From Pinguiococcus pyrenoidosus (taxonomy: Eukaryota; Sar; Pinguiophyceae; Pinguiochrysidales; Pinguiochrysidaceae): a DNA stretch of 27,803 bases. Within the stretch, counting starts at the first letter, position 1. Each line of letters opens with the position of its first letter. The position numbers were made by a program, and so were the translations under genes. The notes below the pieces were generated by a model. That model worked only from the letters and a program-made list of their open reading frames with translations, did not search any database and was not told where the DNA came from. Below are positions 18,701 to 26,252 of the stretch, in pieces. Where the stretch lies: positions 1-27,803 of the forward strand of contig JAAMXY010000155.1 in the NCBI GenBank assembly GCA_019677205.1, written 5' to 3'.

Positions 18701-19871
18701 CTAGGAAAGGTACGGGAGGCCCTCGCTTTTCAGATGGACAGGAGGCACCGAAGTGTTCAAGGACCTCGACTCCCATCCTCAGGCCAACTGGATGCATGAG
18801 ACCATCTTCGAGACTGTGAGGCCTTCCGACCCCGTCGGCCATGTGCTCAGCAAGTGCATCTTCCTGTGTCTCCCGACGGTGCCCATCAAGGCGGGTCTTC
18901 GAAGCTACGCGGCGTTCCTCAGGTAGAGCGGCGCCTCTCTCCGAAATGGAAATCGTTGAAGAGTGGTCACTCATCTTGCCTTGCCTTCGAAGACGGTTGG
19001 CGCAGGTGCCGCCCAGCAAGAAGGCGACCAGGCGGCAGCTCATAGAGCAACGGATGCGTCAAGGTAATGTCTGGTGCTTCACCACGCCATTTGCTGCAGC
19101 TGATTGACTTAGAAAGCGCCGACGTAGCTGCTCTCGTGTCCAACGAGCTGGTGTATCGTCTCTACGGCGTCGGTGTCTACCACGTGGTCGACTTGGAAAG
19201 AGTCGCTCTGTCCGCCTGGACTTTCCCACCGGAGGTGGAGCATATGGTAAGTGATCTCTTTCTTGCCTTTGTCTGCATGCCTTTGCCCCTCAATGCCGCT
19301 GCGGCCAGAGACTCGTCACCGTCAGGCTGCTTCGCTTGTTGCTGTCGTTACTGTCGTTGCCGTTCTCGTTCATCTTCTTGTTCTCTCCCTCTGTCTCTTT
19401 CTTTGTCTCTCTCTTTCTCACGCACGCAGATCTTCTCACTCGACACACATCTCTTTCTCCCCCTGCATCGTAGCTTGTCTGCGTTCTTCAGAGCGTCGCT
19501 CTCCGGGACGCAGTCGGCTCCCGTCGGATTCAGTACGACCCACGCTTCCAGAGAAGCGCGCTGGATCCATCAGGCCGGCCGCCGCGGTAAAGCCTCTGTG
19601 CCTTTGCTCCTCCTTGTCGCTGCATTCTGTCTCACATCCAGTAACCGCCCTTAGGCTGGCACCGCTGCGGCCGCTGGTGCGCCCGCAGGCGCCGCGTCGG
19701 AGGCCCGACGAGACTGCCCTGCCAGCGCCGCTGTGGAGTCAGGTCTCCACAGCGCCCTTGGTGGTCCCCCGGGCGGGTATCGCGCAAGCGCTTCGAGAGC
19801 GGGCGGTCCGCGGCGCACCGGAGTATCAGAGATGGACGCAGGCACCGCAGGTGTTTCGAGATGCGCCGTGA
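15736..19871 (+). CDS. IQ-motif (calmodulin-binding) protein, about 14 exons
   Basis: My reconstruction has exons 15736-16982, 17048-17233, 17294-17336, 17394-17619, 17688-17815, 17881-17939, 17996-18129, 18198-18409, 18485-18709, 18762-18922, 18993-19063, 19113-19246, 19474-19586 and 19655-19871 (3156 nt, 1051 residues, one frame). The N-terminal 190 residues are helical and charged. IQ-type motifs start near residues 203, 233, 262, 296 and 330; the clearest are RVQRVFRGYRTRR, QLQRIVRGFLGRR and QVQRYTRGYLCRH. After residue 415 a Ser/Arg-rich low-complexity linker leads to a mostly helical C-terminal half (RVGYGTIRDLLPLSKAEAVF..., SNELVYRLYGVGVYHVVDLE) that I do not recognise. IQ arrays bind calmodulin or centrin-like proteins, so a cytoskeletal or ciliary role is a reasonable guess only. 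Junctions between 16980 and 17690 are the least certain: a shorter gene stopping at 17237 followed by a second gene is possible. The intron 17816-17880 is read as GC-AG. Confidence 0.65.
17816..17880 (+). other. Probable GC-AG intron
   Basis: 65 nt, starting gcatgt and ending ttggacag. It joins LALPPSVAK to VHHELSAFKVADRYYRQLR in phase. The nearby GT donor at 17820 leads only to a frame of lower quality or to stop codons. The length matches neighbouring introns. Confidence 0.55.
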
Positions 19872-19876
19872 GGACT

Positions 19877-21628
19877 CTAATACGCGCTGTCCTCCGCCAA
19901 CCGTCCGATGGCCTCCGCCACTTCGTCGTCGCTCCTCCACTTGCAAAGTACCTGCTTCTTGCGCGGCGGCACCTCGTCGGGATCGCGACCGCCGACTTTT
20001 ACCATGCGATGCCATAGCTTGTCCGCAATGTAGCTGAAGAAGGGCTGCGGCGGCTCCGTCCGAAGCTCGAGCTTCCACAGCACGTAGTTGAAGCTCAATT
20101 GATCCCGCTTGTGCGCCCACTTGTTAAACTCCTTAAACCAGCCGCATCTGTCGAGAGCGTCGGCTGAGGTTCCTTCCCGCGACTTTCGTCTGTTGCCATG
20201 TCCTGCCTCTTACCCTAAAACTTCCGCCTGCGGGCGCCGCATGTCGCGCAGACTCAGCATCCCCTCGATAAGGCCCGGTCCGGTCACTGGAAAGCCCTCG
20301 GCCTTGTACGCCCGCATCTGCTCCAACGCCTCTTCGCCCACCAGGCCCACGATGCGCACGCAGCGCGCTTCCAGATAGGCCGAGTCGCGATTGGGGTGTC
20401 TGGGGCTGATCCACGCCGCGCTGGGGTGCTCGCGCAGGATAAGGAACGCCTTGCCCAGCAGCACCTGCGGCGTGTCCACGTGCGCCTTGGCGTCCATGTA
20501 CATCACGAAGGGTGAGAACCCCAGGGCGCGATGGATGAGCATCTTCGGTAATCTAGAGCCACGCCCAGCGTCCTCATGATGCAAGTCCACCTCGACGAGC
20601 TCCCAGACACCCCAGCGCGGACGCTGTTGCAGCCGCTGCGTAAGGTGGTCCACATTGTGCTCCAGCGCCGCGCGGTCCACGAAGGCGAACCAGCAGGTGC
20701 TCAGGCCCAGCTGCGCCTCCAGCTCCAGCAAAGCCGCCAGCTGCTGCCAGTACGGCCGCAAGGGATCGGCCCTGCCGAACACGGCGGTGACGAAGCTGAG
20801 GTGGCAGGGGCGGCCGCCGTTGGTGTGCATGTCGTCCAGCTTGGGCTGAAAGTCGAAGTGCGGCGCTACACCTTCGCAGTCGAACTCTTCGCCCGCTGTC
20901 TCCAGCAGAGCTGTCTTCTCCTCTTCGTCTCGGCCGTTCCGGAGCAAGTCGCGCCAGGCGTCGGAGTAGAAGGCCACCATCTCCTGAGAGGCCCTGGGAA
21001 CGCCGGCTCTGGCGTCTTTCTCACTCGCTTCCAGAGTGCTCAGCGCAGACGAAACGAAGGCCTCCTCGCCGGCAAGGCCCAGCGCATGTCGCGCCGCGAT
21101 GAGAAGCGCCAAAGCGCGGTCGGTGTCCACGGACAGCAGCTGAGTCTCGGACAGCGGCGCCCTTAAGGCCCCCGACGCCAAAGATCGCGCGCCGGTCAAA
21201 GGCCTCGCCCGGATCTCCGACGCTCGTACTGGCCATTCCCAGTCCACCGCGTGATGCGGCGCTTCGGCCGCGTTGTGGAAGTGGACGCACAGCTGGAGTG
21301 GGCGCAAACGCGCTTCCAGTCCGGCGTCGCCGCGGAAAAGCGCCGCTGTCTCGCGCGGAAAGGAGAGCCCTACGTTCAGAAGCTTCGCGATCACGACCGC
21401 CTCTGCGGCGCGAGGCCACAAACCGGCGGAGAGCTCTTCGGGGTGAACTTGGACGACGACGCGCGGAAGATCCGCCGCGCAATCCGGCGGATAGTAAGCG
21501 GCCGCAAGCCAGGTGCGCTGGCGCGCGTACCGGTCGCGCGCGAAGTGCTCTCGGCTGACCTTTCGAGCCCACCACGAGAGCACCAGGAAGATGAACGAGA
21601 GGCCGGCGAACAGCGCCCAGCGCGCCAT
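19877..21628 (-). CDS. DUF616/TOD1-type membrane glycosyltransferase
   Basis: Exons 21628-20214 and 20147-19877 (66-nt GT-AG intron) give 561 residues from the ATG at 21628. An N-terminal hydrophobic segment (about 4-22, ALFAGLSFIFLVLSWWA) predicts a type II membrane anchor. The C-terminal half carries the marks of the DUF616 family (plant TOD1/MUCI70-like, GT-A fold): FVTAVFGRADPLRPYWQQL, then FVMYMDAKAHVDTPQ near residue 375 in the place of the family's Y-x-W-x-D-G-K motif, then a HPNRDSAYLEA segment, and across the splice junction FNKWAHKRDQLSFNYVLWKL, which matches the family's F-x-R-D-Q-L-S-F signature. That this signature is restored only after splicing supports the intron. Known members act in the Golgi on cell-wall or lipid-linked glycans; the substrate here is unknown. 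Its stop is only 5 nt from the convergent IQ gene's stop. Confidence 0.85.
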
Positions 21629-21771
21629 TGCGAGTTTGAATCGCCGCTCCGCTGCACACGTCTGGCGTTCACAAGCTCTGAGCAGCTCTCGGCTCTCGGG
21701 GAGAAGTTCGTGCTAAACAATGGGCAACGTAGGCGGCATCGTGGTAGATACAAGATACCGGACGTAGGTAC

Positions 21772-21783
21772 TTCCCGCGCCAA
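21772..21783 (-). promoter_or_regulatory. E2F-like near-palindromic site
   Basis: On the minus strand it reads TTGGCGCGGGAA, close to the optimal E2F/DP site TTTGGCGCGGAAA. It lies about 145 nt upstream of the DUF616 glycosyltransferase start and 340 nt upstream of ftsZ, so it could serve either gene. Confidence 0.45.
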
Positions 21784-21936
21784 TCCAGTGACGCGTGGAA
21801 CGCCTTGGTGCATGCATATTCGAATGCGTGGAAGATTTAGAAAATTATTTGAATGTATCTCTTGATCAAGCAGAAGCATGGCTGAACATGTTCAATTCGC
21901 TTTTTCTAAATGCTGAGTCGCCGCGAGATTGGCCAA

Positions 21937-21953
21937 CCGCCATTGATTGGCGG
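21937..21953. repeat. Inverted repeat CCGCCA-N5-TGGCGG in the ftsZ promoter region
   Basis: Perfect 6-bp arms with a 5-nt spacer. The arms carry the GGCGG core of E2F-like sites. It may be a dimeric binding site or chance. Confidence 0.4.
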
Positions 21954-22064
21954 ACTTCAACCATCCCGGACCTGTGTTATGCGCGCGACGTTCGAACAAG
22001 CTCCTCCCCACCCAATCGTCGCCTCGGCTCCGCCGACTTTTGCCAGTTCAAAATGCTTGGGGTA

Positions 22065-22079
22065 TTTCCCGCCAATTTT
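22065..22079 (+). promoter_or_regulatory. E2F-like promoter element (TTTCCCGCCAATTTT) upstream of ftsZ
   Basis: It contains TTTCCCGC (TTTSSCGC consensus) in sense orientation, ending 44 nt before the ftsZ ATG. Spacing is almost the same as for the TMEM18-like gene (43 nt). Confidence 0.6.
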
Positions 22080-22123
22080 GAACTCGAGCGATTTGACCGC
22101 GGTTCTGCGGCAGCGCCAGCGCC

Positions 22124-23646
22124 ATGCGTCTCGCACTGGCGCTGCGCTTGTGCGTGCTGTTTGCGCTGCTGGAGGTGGCGCGGCCCATGCAGAAATGCTG
22201 CATCAAAGTGATCGGCGTCGGCGGCGCCGGCTCCAACGCGGTGGCGAGGATGCTCACGGAGCAGCGCGACGCGTTCGGCCAGGAGATCGTGCAGTACTGG
22301 GCCATCAACACCGACGCGCAGGCCCTCAGCCATGCGACGGCCGATCATGTGCTGCAGATTGGGCCGCAGCTCACCAAAGGCCTGGGCGCCGGCGGAGATC
22401 CCGACCGAGGCCGCGAAGCGGCCGAGGAGAGTCGCGCCGCCATCCGCGAGATGGTGCGCGGTGCGGACATGGTGTTCGTCACTGCAGGCATGGGTGGTGG
22501 TACGGGCTCGGGCGCGGCGCCGGTGGTGGCGCGCGAGGCGCGCCTGGCCGGCGCGTTGACGATCGCGGTGGTCACGGTGCCCTTCCGCTTCGAAGGCGGC
22601 CAACGGAGTCTGCAGGCGGAGATGGCGCAGCGGCTGCTGGTGGAGGCCGCTGACTCCGTGGTCACGGTGAGCAACGAGCGGCTTCTGCGCCTAGTGCCCG
22701 ACGGTACCACTGCGGAGGTGAGGAGTGACCCTTGAGCCACTTGAACTGAACTGAATTGAATTGAAGTGAACAGAAGTGCCAACGCGGCTCCATGGGATTG
22801 ACCGCTCCACCTTCGCAGGACGCTTTCCTGGTTGCGGATCACGTGCTGCGGCAGTCGGTGGCCGGCACCACGGACATTGTCGCGCGGCCAGGCCTGATCA
22901 ACGTGGATTTCGCCGACGTGCGTGCGGTCCTCAGCGGAGCGGGCAACTGCCTGGTAGGCGTCGGCTCCGCGACCGGGGAGAATCGGGCGGAGGAGGCTGC
23001 GCTGGAGGCCGTCTCGTGCCCGCTGCTCGACTTTCGCTCGTTCCAGCGAGGAAAAAGCCGCGTTGGGGGAGGACGGTGGCGGATCCGGAAGGCCTCGAAA
23101 CTCGCGAGCGTCGACGAGGAGACGCGGAGGCGTGTGAAGGACGCCACCGAGGCAGCCACGCAGGCCGCGATCGCCGAGGCGGAAGATGGCGGCCTGGGCA
23201 TCATCCGCGGAGCTCGCGGCGCGGTGGTCAACGTGGTGGGTGGGCCCGACCTGAGCCTGGACGAGGTGAAGATCGCGGGCGAGGTGGTCAAGAAGGCCTG
23301 CCATCCCGACGCCAACATCATCTTCGGAGCCGTCGTCCATCCCAAGCCGGGCCGTGGTACCAGCCCCGTCCTCCAGTCCGGAGAGATCAAAGTGACCGTG
23401 CTCGCGACCGGCTTCGACTCCAAGTTCCTCCTCAACTACCGGAGTCGGTCGTGGAAAGTGTACAAAGCTCTGAACCGCACATTCAACACGCTGGCCGTCT
23501 ATCTAGAGCAGCGGCGGCGCCTGAAACAGATCCGCAGCGACGAGGACGAAGGCTTGAAGAAGTATTTGCAAGGAACGAGAGCGAAAGCAAGAAAGAAGGG
23601 GACGCGCAAGCTGCGCCCGAGCTCGCAGCCGGAACCCACCGCATAA
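22124..23646 (+). CDS. ftsZ: Plastid division GTPase FtsZ
   Basis: Exons 22124-22717 and 22819-23646 (101-nt GT-AG intron) give 473 residues. FtsZ is the tubulin-like GTPase that forms the division ring; in algae it divides the plastid from the stromal side. Residues 1-20 form an ER-type signal peptide (MRLALALRLCVLFALLEVA), as expected for a secondary plastid. Then IKVIGVGGAGSNAV (nucleotide-binding T1), AINTDAQAL and LTKGLGAGGDP (cyanobacterial/plastid type), GMGGGTGSGAAP tubulin signature (GGGTGSG at 124-130) and PFRFEG. The splice restores AFLVADHVLRQ and the T7 loop GLINVDFADVR (N226, D228, D231), so GTP hydrolysis should be intact. About 55 charged residues (270-325) are inserted between CPLLD and RGARGAVVNVVGGPDL, where usual FtsZs have only a few residues. 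The C-terminal tail is basic. A mitochondrial FtsZ is less likely given the plastid-type INTDAQAL block. Confidence 0.97.
22739..22777 (+). repeat. Pentanucleotide repeat (TGAAC/TGAAT)n in the ftsZ intron
   Basis: About seven consecutive 5-nt units: ttgaa, ctgaa, ctgaa, ttgaa, ttgaa, gtgaa, cagaa. It lies within the single intron 22718-22818. Confidence 0.7.
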
Positions 23647-23669
23647 CTTGTACAGAAGAGCGTGAATTT

Positions 23670-24434
23670 CTAGCCCGTCGATTCGCTCGCCGACTGCCCT
23701 CCCGCGCTTGCGACCGCAGCTTCGCCAGCACTCTCGCCCGCGGAAGCCTGCTCCCTTCTCTGCCGCCGCAGCTCGGCGCGTTTCACCTGAGGTGGTTACG
23801 GCGTGGGTTAGGTCCGAGCCGAGCTGGACTCCACCCCCACTTTCCTGGGCACGGCATCTTGGGATGCTGGCGAGTCCGGGACATACCTTGATAAGCAAGG
23901 TCGATGCTGTGCTCAGGAAACCGATCAGCTGCGCAAATCCCAGGCAGAGCAGCGGTCCGCAGAACATCACCCCGGCGAAGACGCCGTGCTCATCGAAGTA
24001 GTTCTGCGTTGCAAACTGCCTGGTGGGCACAGAAGCACGCAGAAGTCGTCAGCACCTAGACATGGCTCACTTGCGATCCGACCGCAAGCTTGGAAGGCAT
24101 CGCACCTCCAGTTCTTTGACGCCCATCTATTCAGCTGCTCCGCGGAACCAATTAGCACACAGATGACGATGAACAGCGCCGTCTGCGCCGTGTGGCTCTT
24201 CCGCAGCAGCCACAGGGTCACCAGAAGAACAATGTGCACGGATAGCAGCGCCCGGATGAACGGCTCCTCAAAGTCTATGGCGGTGAGAAACGCTTCTACG
24301 TGCTCTGCGAAGGTCTGCGGCGCTACGGTGTTGTTGCGGATCAGGTTCTCGATCGTCTCGGACACGCCCGCAAAAGCATCTTGGAACGCCTCTGCGTGCG
24401 CTTCCAAAGCCTCTTCGGCGTCGACCGCGGCCAT
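23670..24434 (-). CDS. TMEM18: TMEM18-like membrane protein
   Basis: Exons 24434-24106, 24019-23887 and 23786-23670 (introns 86 and 100 nt, GT-AG) give 192 residues. TMEM18 is a small three-helix protein, reported in animals at the nuclear envelope; its molecular function is debated. The N-terminal 65 residues are helical and soluble (DAFAGVSETIENLI). Three membrane segments follow: about 67-84 (LLSVHIVLLVTLWLL), 89-105 (ALFIVICVLIGSAEQLN) and, after the first splice, FCGPLLCLGFAQLIGFL. The family blocks AEQLNRWASKNW and, in exon 2, FATQNYFDEHGVF match the TMEM18 pattern AEYINE-AA-NWR...YFDS-G-F, and splicing makes them contiguous. The tail starts with basic VKRAELRRQRR, equivalent to the lysine-rich nuclear tail of animal TMEM18. 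It is 23 nt convergent with ftsZ and divergent from PPIL4. Confidence 0.9.
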
Positions 24435-24477
24435 TGTGCAACGCGATCGCGAGAGCGTTCAAACGCCCGAGCCACCC

Positions 24478-24492
24478 AAAATGGCGGGAAAA
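24478..24492 (-). promoter_or_regulatory. E2F-like promoter element (TTTTCCCGCCATTTT) upstream of TMEM18
   Basis: On the minus strand this is the same 15-mer as at 1511-1525, ending 43 nt before the TMEM18-like start codon. Read on the plus strand it is AAAATGGCGGGAAAA, which also contains a YY1-like AAAATGGCGG. It lies about 160 nt upstream of PPIL4 in the opposite orientation. Confidence 0.6.
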
Positions 24493-24652
24493 CATCTAGA
24501 TTTGGAACTATAATTTCAAATATACAAGTATCATTACTATGTAAAATATCCTAATGAAAATCAGGACGAAGATTGATCAGCTGATCGACAAGGGTTGGTT
24601 CGACAGCCGAGTTTGTGTTTGCAGCGCTTCCGCCGCCTCTCAGCGCCACAAG

Positions 24653-26143
24653 ATGTCGGTGCTCATCGAGACCAGCGTGGGCGACATCGTCGTCGATCTC
24701 TTCACGGACGACTGTCCGGTCACGACCAGGAACTTCCTGATGCTGTGCCAGGTGCGTGGACCAAAGTGTGTGCGACGAGTGGGAAGCTTGGTTGCGCGCT
24801 TCACCACTGTCCTCACCTTCTCCTGCGCGCAGATGAAGTACTTTCACGCGCATTTATTTTTCAACGTTCAGGAGAACTATCTCATCCAGACTGGAGACCC
24901 CACGGGCACGGGAAACGGCGGAGAGTCCGCGTTTGCGCTTCTCGAGGATGACCAAGAAGAGCGGAAGAGAAAGAGATACTTCGACGATGAGATAAGAGCT
25001 CATCTGAAGCACAATCGCCCCGGACTGCTCAGCATGGCCACTGGAGGAGCGGAGAACGCCAACTCGTCGCAGTTCTTCATCACGCTGCGCGGTCACGACC
25101 TCGAGCATCTCGATGGAAAGCAGACGATCTTCGGAGAAATCGCGGAAGGGATGGAGGCCGTGGAGAAGATCTCCTCGCAATTCTGCGACGAGGACGGGAG
25201 GCCGTATCGAGACATCCGAATCCTCCACACGCACGTCCTGGACAATCCGTTCCCAGACTCGGAAGCGCTGGGGAAGAAGATTCCTCCGGCGTCGCCGACT
25301 CGCGAGAGACCCGCCGAAGAGAAGCTGATCGAGCGCCTGGGCGCCGACGAGGAGCTGGACCCCAACGCCAATCGAGACGCGGAAGAGGTGGAGCTGGAGA
25401 GAGCGCGGAAGGAGGCGAAGTCGAGAGCGGTGGTGCTGGAGATGTTGGGAGACCTCCAAGACGCCGACGACAAAGCGCCGGAGAACGTCTTGTTCGTCGC
25501 GAAGCTGAATCCCGTGACCTCTGAGGAGGATCTGGAGCTCATCTTCAGCCGCTTCGGTCCGTGCAAGGCGTACATCTGCCAGGATCATGTGACCGGGGAC
25601 AGCCTGAACTTCGGCTTCATCGAGTTTGAGAAGGAGAACCAAGCCGTGGAGGCCTATCTGAAGGCGAACAACTACCTCGTGGACGACCGCCGCATCAAGG
25701 TGGACTTCTCGCAATCCACCTCCAAGCAGCGGTGGAACACGTTCTTGCGCCTGAGTGCGGAGAAGGATTCCAAGGCACGCCGAAAGAGTGACTATGACGC
25801 GGGCCGGGATCGGAGAAGAGGTCCGGAGCGGGAGCGGAGGCCCCGCGACGACCCGAGCCACGATCGGGACTCGAGATACGACGACAGTAGGAGGCGCGAC
25901 AGGGACGGGAGGTATGAGGATGACGGGAGGTCTGAGGATTCCAGGAGACGCGGTGGTGACTCGAGGCGGGACTACGACAGAAGGCGCGATCGAGACTCGC
26001 GGTATGGCGACGATAGAAGACGAGAGAGAGACTCGAGGTACGACGACGATCGGCGACGCGATGGAGGACCAAGCTACCATGATGGGAGGAGGCGCGATCA
26101 GGAGCAAGCGCACGACGACGACCCCAGAAGGAGAAGATACTGA
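24653..26143 (+). CDS. PPIL4: Cyclophilin-type peptidyl-prolyl isomerase with RRM, PPIL4 family
   Basis: Exons 24653-24751 and 24833-26143 give 469 residues. The ATG at 24653 was chosen because MSVLIETSVGDIVVDLF matches the family N-terminus; an in-frame ATG 33 codons upstream (24554) would add a segment without family support. The 81-nt GT-AG intron is stop-free and in frame, but removing it restores the family run NFLMLCQ-MKYFHAHLFFNVQ. Domains: divergent cyclophilin (1-165; IQTGDPTGTGNGGES, SMATGGAENANSSQFFIT, FGEIAEGMEAVEKI), conserved acidic linker (RLGADEELD, AVVLEMLGDLQDAD), RRM (about 252-328; VLFVAKL as RNP2-like, LNFGFIEF as RNP1), and an Arg/Asp-Ser-rich tail (about 348-469) with repeated RRRDRDSRYDD units. 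The family is nuclear and associated with the spliceosome, which fits this intron-rich genome. Confidence 0.96.
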   Translation: MSVLIETSVGDIVVDLFTDDCPVTTRNFLMLCQVRGPKCVRRVGSLVARFTTVLTFSCAQMKYFHAHLFFNVQENYLIQTGDPTGTGNGGESAFALLEDDQEERKRKRYFDDEIRAHLKHNRPGLLSMATGGAENANSSQFFITLRGHDLEHLDGKQTIFGEIAEGMEAVEKISSQFCDEDGRPYRDIRILHTHVLDNPFPDSEALGKKIPPASPTRERPAEEKLIERLGADEELDPNANRDAEEVELERARKEAKSRAVVLEMLGDLQDADDKAPENVLFVAKLNPVTSEEDLELIFSRFGPCKAYICQDHVTGDSLNFGFIEFEKENQAVEAYLKANNYLVDDRRIKVDFSQSTSKQRWNTFLRLSAEKDSKARRKSDYDAGRDRRRGPERERRPRDDPSHDRDSRYDDSRRRDRDGRYEDDGRSEDSRRRGGDSRRDYDRRRDRDSRYGDDRRRERDSRYDDDRRRDGGPSYHDGRRRDQEQAHDDDPRRRRY

Positions 26144-26252
26144 ACAACATCCCGTCGGGGCTGGTAGAACTGTTCTAACGCTACATGCTGGGATCGGTCT
26201 GCTACAGACCCAGACCCCGCGAAGTTTCTCTATCGGTGACCGCTCACGAATC

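Larger units (their letters stand above)
21629..22123. promoter_or_regulatory. Divergent promoter region, glycosyltransferase / ftsZ
   Basis: 495 nt head-to-head. It holds a TTCCCGCGCCAA site (21772-21783), an inverted repeat CCGCCA-TTGAT-TGGCGG (21937-21953) flanked by CCAAT-type pentamers, and a TTTCCCGCCAATTTT element (22065-22079). An AT-rich stretch lies around 21832-21870. No further gene is supported. Confidence 0.6.

Noticed and set aside
24554-24652. N-terminal extension of PPIL4 from an upstream in-frame ATG
   Set aside because: The family begins at MSVLIETSVGD; the 33 extra residues have no family support and lie in the shared promoter or leader.
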